A program made the position numbers and the translations under genes. A DNA stretch of 64,000 nt, taken from the NCBI GenBank assembly GCA_039096225.1, contig JBBPEB010000021.1:558001-622000 (forward strand). The letters run 5' to 3'. The DNA is from Blastocystis sp. Blastoise. Taxonomy: Eukaryota; Sar; Bigyra; Opalinata; Blastocystidae. Under the pieces are notes generated by a model. That model was not told the DNA's origin and made no database searches. It saw only the letters and a list, made by a program, of their open reading frames with translations. This document shows positions 37,346-59,163 of this stretch, piece by piece. Numbering within the stretch: position 1 is the stretch's first letter; every line of letters begins with the position of its first letter.

Positions 37346-38654
37346 ATGAAGTGTGTTTTTATTGCTCTTTTCATTGCTGCTGTATTTGCCTTAGATAATG
37401 GCCTTGCTCTTACTCCTCCTATGGGTTGGTTAGCTTGGGAACAATTCAGATGTGAAACTGATTGTGTTAAGCATCCTGATGCTTGTATTTCTGAAAAACT
37501 TTTCATGGATATGACTGATCGTTTAGCTGAAGATGGTTGGACTGATGCTGGTTACAACGTATATATATATTAATTTTTATAATATTCTTTTAAAAAAAGA
37601 ATTATATTTTTTTATATAATTATGTTAATAATAGTTTTATAAAAATAATAAAATCTATTATGTATACCGTATTAATGTTGATGATTGTTGGTCTACTAAG
37701 GAAAGAGATGAAAATAACGTTATGACTGCTGATCCTATTCGTTTCCCTTCTGGTATGAAAGCTCTTGCTAAATATGTCCATGATAAGGGTCTTCTCTTTG
37801 GTATTTACAACGATTATGGTACTAAGACTTGTGGAGGTTATATTGGTTCTGAAGGTTTCCTTATTAAGGATGCTGAAACTTTTGCTTCTTGGGATGTTGA
37901 TTCTCTTAAGATGGATGGTTGTTATTCTCAAATTTTAGATCAACAAGATGCTTATCCTGCTATGTCTTATTTCTTAAATAATACTGGTCGTTCTATTCTT
38001 TATTCTTGTTCTTGGCCTGCTTATGCTCTTGAAAAAGATAATTATGCTTATTATGAATATCTTCCTCCTTATTGCAATCTTTGGAGAAATTGGGATGATA
38101 TTGAAGCTAACTGGAAATCTATTAAATCTATTATCAACAAATTTGGTGATAATCCAGTTTGGGGTAAATATGCTGGTCCTGGTCATTGGAATGATCCTGA
38201 TATGTTAGTTATTGGTATGGAACCTGGTCTTAATAAGGAAGAATCTGAAACTCAAATGGCTATTTGGGCTATTCTTGCTGCTCCTTTATATATGACTAAT
38301 GATTTAAGAAATATTACTTCTTGGGCTAAGGAAATTCTTATTAATAAGGAAGTTATTGCTGTTGATCAAGATGTTCTTGGTAAACAAGGTTACAGAGTTA
38401 CTGCTACTGAAATCGATGCTCAAGTTTGGGTACGTGAACTTGCTAATGGTGAATGGGCTATTGCTCTTATGAACAGAGCTGATGAACCTATGGATATCAC
38501 TGCTACTTTCTCTGATTTCTGTAAAGTCAAATCTTTTGCTCTTCGTAATCTTTTCACTCATATGGATATTGGTGTTGCTACTGAAAAGTATACTGCTACT
38601 CAAATCCCTGCTCATGGTGTTGTTATGCTCCGTGCTGTTCCCCAAAGCTATTAA
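37346..38654 (+). CDS. Secreted GH27 alpha-galactosidase, two exons
   Basis: Exon 1 (37346-37558) encodes a signal peptide ([16 protein letters not shown]) and the GH27 opening [14 protein letters not shown] with paired Cys. Exon 2 begins near 37668 and gives INVDDCW, then LKMDGCYS with the nucleophile Asp (codon 37914-37916) and [12 protein letters not shown] with the acid/base Asp, followed by a C-terminal beta domain. Length (about 400 aa) fits alpha-galactosidase and alpha-N-acetylgalactosaminidase, which remove terminal alpha-galactose or GalNAc from glycans in lysosomes or outside the cell; the two activities are not separable by eye. The intron is odd: the only AG acceptor (37634) would insert 11 residues into the first barrel strand, whereas a boundary after TATAC (37667) gives the expected spacing. 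Confidence 0.88.
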
Positions 38655-38954
38655 ATAAATTTTATCTCTTAAAGTTTATTATAGTTTTTTATACTATTAA
38701 TTTGATATAAAATATTTTTATTTTTTGTGTTTTGTTTTATTTTTAATAAAGTAATATTTTTTAAACATTTTTTTTTTTTTTAATTAATTAAAACTATAGG
38801 TACATATTAAGAACTTTAATAAATAGTAGTTAGATATTAAATGAAATAGGTTATTTAAAATAATAACAAACAATTTATTATTCATTCTTTTAATAAACAT
38901 AAATATATATAAATAAATATATAGAAAAGATAAAAGAGTTTTAAAATAATAGAA
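38655..38954. other. Convergent 3' flanks
   Basis: Gap between the alpha-galactosidase stop and the PRP8 stop. It has T- and A-runs suited to 3' end formation for both genes. No gene. Confidence 0.6.
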
Positions 38955-48617
<9,663 letters not shown>

Positions 48618-49260
48618 AGTGAACTCTATGTAAGAAAAACAAAAAAATTGAAATCAGTATGGTTTTTTAATTTCGCCTCTGTGAGTCTTTCGCTAGACGC
48701 TATTGACGGTTTTATCCTATTTACAACCTATTTTTCATAGAAAACCGTGATTATTTAAATGGTCATTAATTTGTTAATTATTCTTTATTCTTTGTGATTA
48801 TGTCATATATAAATGAAAATTAGGTGAATCTACTTTATATAAAGTAGTTTAAGACTAATGACGTAGTATTAGGCAAAAATAAGCAAAATAGAACAATGTT
48901 AATAATAACTCTTATGAGCAGTTGCATATATCTATTGTGTTTTGTATAATATATACATAATAAAAAGTAGTTTTTTATCAATGTAACACAGAATACCATG
49001 ATCACAATGTACTAGAGAAATGGACTAAAAAGCATCAACATGATATGTAGAGATCCTGTAGATCCAATAAAATAAATTGAGGAAATAGAATCTGATGAAT
49101 ATATTTTTTATGCACCATATAAAATATTTGTCAAGATTTTTGTTTTTTATGTTTGTCTTTTTATTTTATCTTCCAAATTTTTTTTATAATTTTAATAAAA
49201 TAGTAGTATGTTACTTATATTACCTATAGAGTTTATTTATATAGAATTAATCTATAAAGG
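48618..49260. promoter_or_regulatory. Divergent intergenic region PRP8 / Asterix-like
   Basis: 643 bp between head-to-head start codons. It is AT-rich, with a short direct repeat near 48.83 kb (CTACTTTATATAAAGTAGTTT, itself an inverted repeat). No gene. Confidence 0.45.
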
Positions 49261-49656
49261 ATGAGTCAAATCACAGAAGATCCAAAAGAAGAACCTTATT
49301 ATTATTCATATCCTTTTCAACAAGCTGACCCAGACACATTACCACCCGATTACTGTGCTTTGGCATCGCTATTATGTGGAGTAATCTCACTTTTTCTTAA
49401 TGTATGCATGTTTGTTGTTTGACATTTTATTATTTACGATTAAAGCTATTTATAGAAAGAACTATTTGCATGGATTAGCCTCTCATTATGCTTTGGATCT
49501 ATATCTAACTTAAAATTTTATGAAATTGATTACACTCAATGTTTTGTCACTATTGTGTATATTATTTTAATATTGATTTATTGAATGTATAGGTTTTCTA
49601 TTATGTCTATTGTAACTGCATATCTTGGTGGACTAGAATTCGCCCATAAATGGTAA
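49261..49656 (+). CDS. Asterix/WDR83OS-like small membrane protein, 101 aa, three exons
   Basis: Exons 49261-49401, 49456-49556 and 49593-49656 (306 nt, in frame). A hydrophilic N-terminus with TLPPDYCALASLLCG leads into three hydrophobic segments: about residues 30-46, 50-63 and 78-95, with YTQCFVTI before the last. This order and size match the Asterix (UPF0139) family, whose human member WDR83OS forms the PAT complex with CCDC47 and shields polar transmembrane helices during ER membrane-protein insertion. The start is supported by the acidic, Pro-rich leader common to the family. Too short and too divided to be called from any single frame. Confidence 0.78.
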
Positions 49657-49955
49657 TAAAAAATATAATATTATATATACTTTTTTTGTATTTATAATAT
49701 ATACAAATATATGTATACATTTTTCATAATTATAAAAAAATAATATATATGTATATATTTTTCATGTATTTATATAAATATAATATATTATATATGCATT
49801 TTTCATGTATCTTATGTTTGTTACAAAAAGCTAAAAAACAAAACACATTAATATTTTAAATATAATTATATATATTGAAATAAATAAACAAATAAGAATT
49901 GTGTGTGTGGTATAACAATTTTCCCCATTAATAGATTTATTTTATATTACATTGT
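49657..49955. other. Convergent 3' flanks
   Basis: Very AT-rich gap between two stop codons. No gene. Confidence 0.6.
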
Positions 49956-50485
49956 TTACTGAAGAGAACGATTAAAAGGTAAGCCACCAGGAGCACTAAC
50001 ATTAATAGCTTGAGGTCCCTTTTCAGAATTCTTAATATCAAATTCAACCTATTTATAATATTTAATAAAATATAGTATCCTATTATAATAGCAAAATAAA
50101 ATTAAAATAAAATAAAAAAATAGAAAAAAAAATACTTCTTCTTCGTTCTTTAAGAATCTGAAGCCATCAGATTTAATAGCACTTTGATGAACAAAGACTA
50201 GAGAATAAATTGGATAATGATTATAAATTAAAAAAAATATATATACTTTCTCCCTTGAGATCAGCAGTAGGATTAGGAACAATGAAACCATATCTATAGA
50301 ATATATCATATATATATATATATAGAATTAAATAAATACCCTTTCTTGTTATTGAACCATTTCACTTTACCAGTGTAAATGCTTCTAAGAAGGGAAGCGC
50401 TCTTCTAAAAAAAGTAGATAGTTTTAAAGTTTAATGAAATACATACGAGGAGACTGACGTTATTAAATCTAGCGATGAAAGACAT
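49956..50485 (-). CDS. Cold-shock-domain RNA-binding protein with mitochondrial-type leader, 101 aa, five exons
   Basis: Exons (5' to 3') are 50447-50485, 50340-50404, 50247-50293, 50136-50197 and 49956-50048 (306 nt, in frame). Residues 1-25 (MSFIARFNNVSLLKSASLLR) are basic, Ser-rich and without acids, able to form an amphipathic helix like a mitochondrial presequence. The rest is one cold-shock domain: GKVKWFNNKKGYGFIVP carries RNP1, and VFVHQSAI carries RNP2, followed by EVEFDIKNSEKGPQAINVSAPGG. Such proteins bind single-stranded RNA or DNA. A mitochondrial location is inferred from the leader only. Trypanosome RBP16 is a known mitochondrial cold-shock protein of similar design. Confidence 0.85.
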
Positions 50486-51226
50486 TATATATAAATAAAA
50501 AGAAAAATAATTAAATAATGTGACTTTGTAAGAAATGAGTGGAAATCACCCTAGTTGACCTGAATGTTTAAAGGTTGGAAATGAATTGATTTGGGGAATT
50601 TGAGACGAGGCTACCGCGGTAATCTGTTTGTTTCAGTAGACAATCATAAATTCTGTTATTCCAAATTCTCTATTTCAATTCCCACAATTATAGTAGAGAA
50701 AGTCTGTGAAAAACTGATGTTTTCTATAATTATTTGTATATTATGAAAATAAATGAATAATTGTGTTAAGTGATTCATCGTTATGATTGGATGAACGAAA
50801 TTATTGTTTTTATTGTTTGTAATTGATTCATTTGATTAATGATACTAGTAAATATGTTGAATGATAGAAAGACCGACTTATTGGCATATGTATATTATAG
50901 AGAAAATGAAGAGTATTTTATATGGTGAGTCTTATGGAAACAATATTCTTTAATTGCTTTTATTTTAATTTTATTAGGCTCATTTACTATGATTGAGTAA
51001 TTGAGAAATAGAATGATATATGAAAATTGTAATTATGTAGATGTTTTATGGTAAATATGATTGTAGAGTGACTTTAAAATGCTTTTATTTATACTGAAAT
51101 ATGTATATAAAAACTTGGAATAAACTAAATAATTACGGGACAACAGCAAATGTAAATAACTTTGAACATTGAAAAAGAGAAAATGAGTATAATAACTTAC
51201 ATAGAATACAACAAAAATAAATATTT
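50486..51226. other. Intergenic, no gene seen
   Basis: It contains the small palindrome TACCGCGGTA near 50612, unusual in this AT-rich setting and possibly a promoter site for the cold-shock gene. Frames here are short and featureless. Confidence 0.5.
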
Positions 51227-52255
51227 TTAAAAAATAGAGCATAGAGAATTGAAACTACGAGGATAATTGTTAATAACACATTGATTATCTTCTCCAAAGA
51301 TATAGAAAGTCACTTCTGTTTCATGATATATTCCTACAAGTTTAGTAATTTCAACTGCTTTAATAATTAACTGTTGAGATAATAATTTACCAACATTTGA
51401 TTCTAATATCTAAATAAAAGAATAATATGGTTAATAATAATAATTTGGTTAATAATAATAATAATAATATATTATATAATAATAATACGAAACAAATCAT
51501 AAGTCTTTATAAATATATGTATACTTCATCTGATTGGTTAAAGAGTGAACGAGCAGATTCAGAAACCGAATTATTAAAATTGAAAGAAGGCATACTAACT
51601 CTATTTCCTTCAAATTTATTTGTTTGTTTTCCTTGAGCCGATTTTAATGATTTTTCATCTAAACCACTTTCATCAACAAATTTATAATTCGTTTCATTTG
51701 TATATTCACAACTAATCTATAAAATAAATAATATGATATATGTAAAATAATAAATAATAAAATAATAAACATAATAATCATAATAAACATAATAATAAAA
51801 CACTTACAGTTGTATATTCTTCTAATCGTCCACATCCTTGACATGCAAAACATGGTTGTGTTCCTTTACCATTACAATCAGGACATCTCACGTTTCCTTT
51901 ACCATGACAAGATGTACATAATTCACGTGCAGGTGATATATCTTTACAGGCAAAGCAAGTGATAACTCCATTACCCTGACATTTATTACATTTTGTTTGT
52001 TCTTCTGAATGACAATGGTAACAAGGAATTATAGTACTTGAATGAGGAAGAGGTAATGTATGAGAATCATTCTTATAAGGTCTAGGAAGAGGAAAGGAGA
52101 GAGACCATTTATCAGGAGAAGAACCAAATATACTACTATCTACCTATACATATATTGAAAAATAAATAAATAATTATTCTATGAATAATATTAATAATAA
52201 TAAATATAATAATAAATATAATAATAAAGAAATAATAATAATAAATATAATAAAG

Positions 52256-52301
<46 letters not shown>

Positions 52302-53240
52302 TAATATATATATACAATAGAACTAGGACAGGGACGAGTTGATGTATATGAAGAACGAGTTTCATAAAAAGTATCAAATGAAATAACATAACTTGTAAAA
52401 TGTTCAGGCTAAAAAAAAGAACAAATATAAAATAATATATATAACATATATTAAATGAATAAATAATAAATAAAGAATTAAAATATAATATATAAATAAA
52501 TACCATAACAAAAATATATATATATATATATATACTTTATTAAATTTCATTTCATTATAAGCATTCTTCTTAACAAACCACATAGAATCTATATATTTAC
52601 GTATAATAGATTCCATTTGATCTTGACTTATTGAACTTGTTTTTGGTATATTCAAATTAACAGTCATTGAGGGAATACTATTATTACATTGATTATTCTG
52701 TTGAATGTAGTTAGGTATATAGGAACTTGATGGTTGTGAATTATCAATAATAGGAAGAGGAACAACAGAAGGATTATTATTACATGAATTATCATTTTTA
52801 ACAATAGAAAGAGGAACAACAGAAGGATTATTATTACATGAATTATCATTTTTAACAATAGGAATGGCTTGAATTGTAGGATTTGATGATGGATTATTTA
52901 AAGGAATTGCTTGTGGTAAATTAGGATTAGTTGTTGAAGAATCTAATGGAATTGCTTGAGGCATATTTGAATTTGGAGGACAATAGGGAATAGCTGAAAC
53001 AATAGGTACTTGCTGATTTACTGAAGAAACAACAGAAGGATTAAAAGATTGATTAGTTGGATTTATTGAAGGCATGACAGAAATAGGATTGACTGGAATT
53101 GGTTCAGATGAACATTCATGAATAGGTTCAGGATACAAAGAAGGAAATATAGGTTGAGGTTTTTGTTCTTTTTCTTGATTCTTGTTAGGTTCACTCATAT
53201 TATTTTTTTCGTTTGACCAAAAGTAGTTGAGTATATTCAT
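51227..53240 (-). CDS. SSUH2-like DnaJ-type zinc-finger protein, 502 aa, five exons
   Basis: Exons (5' to 3') are 52536-53240, 52316-52408, 51808-52143, 51525-51716 and 51227-51409 (1509 nt, in frame). The N-terminal 190 residues are Pro/Asn/Ser-rich and include a tandem repeat of 19-20 residues (VKNDNSCNNNPSVVPL twice). The conserved part begins with SMWFVKKNAYNEM, then FDTFYETRSS, and a cysteine-rich region with repeated CxxCxGxG-like units (CNKCQGNG, CTSCHGKG, CPDCNGKG, CFACQGCG) of the DnaJ zinc-finger type. This order matches SSUH2 homologues, whose function is poorly known. The start at 53240 could also be the Met 15 codons later. Confidence 0.82.
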
Positions 53241-53968
53241 TTTAATAAAATAATTATGTAGAGAGGGTTAATGATAAATCGGCTTAAAAAAATGGATTTT
53301 TGATGAACAGAAGTTATACGATTCTGTTTAGTTCAGTAAAGATTTCAGCTACTTTTCAAAATGGACATTTCAGTCATCTTCAGATTTATGTTTCATTTCA
53401 TTGAATTTTGATTCAAATAAAATATGTAATTTCTCATGGAAATTCTAAAGAAGTATTTGTTATTGTGACTTAAAGAATATCAGACTATTTCTATTATATT
53501 TATTTTTCACTAGCTTCTATAGGAATGTGGTTGCTTTTTTTATTTTATTTTGGTTATCAGGTTTGATGATCTTAATAAAATAAAGATTCTTATTCTAATG
53601 GGATCATTTTCTGACTGTGAATAATTTCTAAATAAAAGAAATAGAACGAAACAATGGAAATAACTAGGGTACAAACGCTTTATTTTAGAAAAAGAATACT
53701 ATGACATGAATACAAGAAAAAAAGGAAATTTATAAAAAAGAATGATTTATAAACAAGAAAAAACATTCAAATATATTCTAGACAAATATAAGTAGAATAA
53801 TCATTGACTGAGTTCATTATGAAATGAAGAAGAAATTAAAATAGCAACGCAAGCAATACCTTAATGAAGGTAAATAAATCTATTAGAATAGAAATAAATA
53901 TGTTACAAAAAAAACATAAGAATAATAAATGAAAAAAGTATATCTGAGGACTAATAACTATAGAAGAC
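53241..53968. other. Intergenic, no gene seen
   Basis: Head of the SSUH2-like gene to the tail of the FSH1-like gene. AT-rich, no supportable gene or RNA. Confidence 0.6.
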
Positions 53969-54449
53969 TTAGTTAATCGTTTCCTTGATATATTTTACAA
54001 TTCTATTTAGAGATAAAGTATCTACAGGAATAATATGACCTGAAGGATGCGCAAGTATTTGACAATCCTAAAAATTATATATATATATTAGATATTAAAT
54101 AGAATATATAAAATATAAGATATAAAATAGAATAGAATATATAAAATAGAATATAAGATATAAAATAATTTATATACAAAGATATCATGTTTCATTGCCT
54201 CATATAATTCATTCGCTATATAGATATATATAATAACATAATAATAGATAGTTTATAATAGTATAAAAACAATAGAACATTATTAATATAGATAATGCAA
54301 ACTTATATACCAGAAGAAAAAGGAATAACTTGATCTTGTTTTCCATATATATGTAATGTAGAAATATCAGATATGAAATTAGTTGTATATAATTCTGGAT
54401 ATATCAATTTAGGTAGATTTCCACTATTTAAAATATATTTATTATAGAA

Positions 54450-54524
<75 letters not shown>

Positions 54525-54537
54525 GATAATAATAATA

Positions 54538-54574
<37 letters not shown>

Positions 54575-55066
54575 TATTATTATATAACTATTTACCTGAA
54601 TAAAATAACCATTTTAGGTTGCCAGTGTAATTCAGAGGACATTTCTTCTGATGATAATATAGATGCTAAAGCTGCACCTTGTGAAAAACCAATAATACCA
54701 TCAAATTTACGAATATCATTCAACTCAAGGTAATTAACAAGAGTTCCATGAATATAAGGAAAATTATCACGATTCGTTCCTGGCCACCAACCGCCTATAA
54801 AAAGAAAATGAATAATAAAAGTTAAAAGAAAAACAATAAATAAAATGAATACGATATTCATCTTCTACATCGCGGATAGAAGGTACTGAATGAACAAATC
54901 GATTTCCTTTCTTAAGAATTGGAGGTATGTCCACAAATGGACCATTCATAAAAGTAAATTCAATAGGTAATTTTGAACATAAATGTGACAATAGTGACAT
55001 TTTGGATTGAAACGTCTTTGCACATTGATATCTACCATGAAGACAAAGAATCCTATAGGGAGCCAT
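53969..55066 (-). CDS. FSH1-type serine hydrolase, 220 aa, five exons
   Basis: Exons (5' to 3') are 54853-55066, 54596-54794, 54311-54423, 54178-54215 and 53969-54067 (663 nt, in frame). It starts MAPYRILCLHG, the first strand of the alpha/beta hydrolase fold. The catalytic triad is Ser in GFSQGA, Asp in YGKQDQVIP and His in HPSGHIIP. GGWWPGT precedes the nucleophile segment. Size and motif order match the FSH1/OVCA2 family of small cytosolic or nuclear serine hydrolases; substrates are mostly unknown and may be short esters. One intron holds an (AAT)n tract. Confidence 0.88.
54450..54576. repeat. (AAT)n microsatellite in FSH1-like intron
   Basis: About 35 AAT units with short interruptions between exons 2 and 3. 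Confidence 0.9.
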
Positions 55067-55537
55067 GAGAAATAAAACTTTAATTAAAAGGAAATAAAAA
55101 ATAGAGAGAAAAGTAGTTTATTAAAACAAATAAAAAATGAGTAGTCTTCTTTTATATTTTTCACCTTTTTGATGATTTCTTTGTTTTTTGACAAAATATT
55201 GGACGATCTTTTTGATTTCTCGTCTTTTTATGGGAGTCGTATATGTGTTTATCTTTCGCGTCAATGGTTGGCTTTTGCTGTCATATGACACTTCTTATTG
55301 GCTATTCTTTCTAATCATAAAGACAGTCTTATATTCAGTTTCTATTACTCTTTTCCTGATTTGAAACGTTTTATAAAGCTGACTTTTTACATATACATAA
55401 ATAGAAATCATGAAAGAAAAAGATATAGTGATATTGTGAATCTCAATTTGTATCTTTTTAAATCACACTTTTTGTTTCTTTTATAGTCGACAAACTTAAT
55501 GAGAATATTTTCCAATAAGAATAATAAAAATGAATTG

Positions 55538-55568
<31 letters not shown>

Positions 55569-55581
55569 GCGTAAAAAATGT
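55067..55581. other. Intergenic, no gene seen
   Basis: Promoter side of the FSH1-like gene. A 62-codon frame at 55298 has no features. Confidence 0.55.
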
Positions 55582-55653
55582 GCGGGTTGTGAGGATCGAA
55601 CTCACGACCTTAGGATTATGAGACCTACGCTCTTCCATCTGAGCTAAACCCGC
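55582..55653 (-). tRNA. tRNA-Met(CAU), elongator type
   Basis: Perfect 7-bp acceptor GCGGGTT/AACCCGC, D arm GCTC/GAGC, anticodon loop CTCATAA with CAU, T arm GTGAG-TTCGATC-CTCAC, discriminator A. There is no intron and no encoded CCA. The acceptor starts G-C and lacks the initiator A1-U72 pair, so it is the elongator form. The anticodon stem closes with a T-T mismatch beside the loop. Confidence 0.95.
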
Positions 55654-56071
55654 TATATAATTCCTGTTGAATATTAGAGTTTATGAATCTAGATAGATTG
55701 TTTTCATTTTCTCTTTGATAACTTATGTATGGAAGATTAAAATACTATTATAAGTATGTATTCATTCAGATATAAACGTTTAGATGTGTATTATTATTGA
55801 AACTTAGTGAAAAGATTATCTATCAATTTTGTAATAAGCATATGAATCAGTTACCATTCTCAGAATTACATCCAATGTATTTTTGTCATCGCTATATCCT
55901 TCTAAAACACTTCAATATTATGAAAAAGAAATAAAAATGAATAATTTGAAAAAATGGTTATAAATATCATTATATTCGCGATAAAATTTGGTTTAAAAAA
56001 ATATACAAAAATTCGTTAGTTTAAATACAAAAAGTAGTTTTTAAGCTTATTCCTTCTTTGTATCGATCATA
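55654..56071. other. Intergenic, no gene seen
   Basis: Upstream flank shared by the tRNA (minus) and LEO1 (plus). AT-rich, no gene. Confidence 0.55.
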
Positions 56072-57756
56072 ATGAGTGATAATAGTGAGAGTTCTGATTT
56101 GGATATTCCTTTCGGTAGAGATTCGAATACAAGCACAAATGATATAAAGAATAACGCAGGAGGTCTTTTTGATTCTGAAGATGAAATAGAGGATGATCTA
56201 GACAATATAGATGATCCAGTACCAGTAGCTAGTGACAATGAGACTTCTAAACATGACGGTGAAGAAGAAGAGAATCATTCAAATACAGAAATTGATCAGC
56301 AATCTTCAGTAAAGCATGATTTTGGACTTGATTTAGATGAAAGTGATGGATTAGATGGTGATATTGATAAAAACGATTCTGAAAATGAATTATCTGATTT
56401 AAATCAGGATACTACTACAGATGCGAAAGGTCAATTTATGGATATTAACGATCATCCTCAGCATTTCTTATTACAAGAATATAATACACCTAAAGATCAA
56501 GCGGTATATATATTATTATTATTTTATTTTATATAAGTTCTATATAGAACTATTATGTTTATTGTATATGATTCTAAATTATAGATATTATTATTGTTAT
56601 ATTTTATTTTATCAAAGATTTAATATATTGATATCCTATGTATTATATACAATTATTTAATGTATACATATGATGATAATTATATCTATATATAGTTAAG
56701 TATGTTAAAATTAGGTAGTAATTTTGGTTTTATTCATAAACCCTTTGATCCTGTATTATATGATGTTAAAGAAGAAGAAGAACAATTGAAAAGTATATAT
56801 AGATTAAATAGAGAAGACTGCTTATTAAGATGGAGATGGAAACGTAATGAAAATGGAGAAATTGTAAATAGTTTTTGTTATTTATATTGTTATTTATTGT
56901 TTATTATTTTATTGTTATTTATTTATTATTTTATTATTTTATTTATTTGATTATTTTATTTCTTTTTATTATTTTTATTATTTTATTATTTTATTTGTTT
57001 TTATTATTTTATTTATTTGATTATTATTAAAATATAGAGTTGTATTATTTATATTTACATATATATACGTTTTTAATGATTAAAGTTATATCATTATATA
57101 TAGTTTTTTTTATACTTATTATATATATAGGTATATGACGCATCAGGTATCCCCCAGAGAGAAAGTAACGCTCATATAGTACAATGGGAAGATGGTACAT
57201 ATCACATGTTTGTGGGTGACAGTATTATTGGATTGGATATCGTTAAAGAAGATAGCCAATCACAATGTGTTCTTATTCCTCATGTATATATATATTCATA
57301 TATTACTATTCTTATTATTCATTTTATGTTTAAAATTATATATATATATTTGTAGAAAGCAGAAGATTCTTATGTTCATGGAAGATGTATATACTATTAA
57401 TATATATAAATAATAATTTTTATTTTTATCAAACTATTAAGAGTATACTATACTATATATATATATAGTTGAAAATATGTATGAGTCACATGGTATAATA
57501 GCAAATAAGATTCTTCCTCATACTATATCTATTACACATAAGAATTATAATCGTAATGTAAGCACTAGTCATACTTCAGAAGGAGCTTCGGTATTACCTG
57601 ACTATATTGTTCCTGAAGAAAATAAGACTACTGCTAAGAAGCCTCGTACAAAGCGTGTAAATAAAGCGATTGATGCGGAATTCATGGAAGAAGATCTGGA
57701 AAATGGAGATATTGGCGCTATTAAGAGAGACGCTAAACGTAAGAAGCAAGAAGCTA

Positions 57757-57819
<63 letters not shown>

Positions 57820-58153
57820 AAAGTTGATATTTATATTTCTTTTAAAATCAATATATATATATATTTTAAAATAATTTTTATTTTTTTTAACTATTAAAAA
57901 GATATTATATCAATTTTTAATTTTATTAAAAATAATCATTCTCATTACTATAATAATATAATAAATATAATATAATAATAAATATAATATAATAATGAAT
58001 ATAATATAATAATATATATATATAGAACAAACTCGTCGTAATAGTGATGATTATGAAGATGAAGATGAAGAGAGTATACAATATGAACAAGAGGGAGATG
58101 ATGAAGAAGAAGAACAAGCTTATAATTACGGGGATGATGAAGATGATGAATAA
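56072..58153 (+). CDS. LEO1: Leo1-like subunit of the PAF1 complex, 393 aa, six exons
   Basis: Exons 56072-56503, 56696-56863, 57131-57283, 57356-57386, 57469-57738 and 58026-58153 (1182 nt, in frame). The first 145 residues are highly acidic Asp/Glu/Ser/Asn-rich. The Leo1 core follows: GSNFGFIHKPFDP, LLRWRWKRNENGE and RESNAHIVQWEDGTYHMFVG, with the conserved SNA-V-W-DG pattern. The C-terminus has a basic KRDAKRKK stretch and an acidic tail ending GDDEDDE. Leo1 acts with Paf1 in transcription elongation and H2B ubiquitylation. The donor of the last intron is uncertain: a canonical GTAAGA at 57739 keeps frame, while the exon could instead run to the (AT)n tract with a non-GT boundary. Confidence 0.88.
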
Positions 58154-59163
58154 TCATCATCATAAAAATCTACTCAATAATCTATAACATAATATCATAT
58201 ATATAAAAATATATATGTTTTCAATTATTCTTATCCTATTTTAATGATTGCTAATTTTACAGAAAATTTCAAACAACCAAAATATTCTTGTCTATATTCT
58301 ATGTATATACTATTTTTTTTCAATCTTTTCTTTTTGCTTCTTTTGTTTTGTTTGTTGAGTAGAAAGTTATTAGATTCTAAAGAAGAATCTTCATATTTAT
58401 ACTATTATTCTTGTCAATAAAAAGAAATTAAGCAAAAAGAAACCAATTTACTTGTAATGAAACGAAATTACCAAAAATAAGTTTTCATTTTAATCATATA
58501 TTTATGTATATGCATTTATTAAATTTAAAAATATGAATTTGTCAAACATCATAAGCACAAAATTGATAATAATACTCATAAATTCTAAAAATACCCATAA
58601 ACTTCTAGATAGCAGCGTGAATGCAATACTATACATAAAATTTCATTTGAAACTCTATATTTAAAAGAACCTCTATATAAACTACATAAAATCATTTTCT
58701 ATGTAAGTTTTATTACATAAAAAAATGAAGATATCACAAGAAAACATGAATAATTATCATAATTAATCTTCATAGCAACTTAATTATAATATATACATTC
58801 TAATCATAATAAAAATAACCTATCTTTCATTAAAAATCAATTGAAGAGTCATAATCAGAAAAAAATGAATATCGTAAAAGATTCAAAAAATTGATGAAAG
58901 CATTAAACAATGATCTAATCCTATAAAACTCTGTTCATTATACTTAATTCAATGAATTCCAAACAAAAACTTGAATCATTTATTCTACAATTGTATAGTC
59001 ATGTAAATATAATATTTAATGGTGAATCTCTTAAATTTCCCACGATTCACCTAGTTTCCAGGAAAGAGTCGAAGAAAAGTTCTAAAAAAATGAAAAGAAT
59101 TTTTTACTATACTCCCTTATATTAAAGAGTTTAGATAATTGAATTAATATATATAAACAAAAT
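58154..59163. other. Intergenic, no gene seen
   Basis: 1 kb of AT-rich DNA between LEO1 and RPN1. I see no gene, RNA or strong repeat in it. Confidence 0.6.

Noticed and set aside
49261-50309. Reading the cold-shock and Asterix genes from single open frames
   Set aside because: The longest frames run through introns; only the spliced forms give complete domains and closed frames.
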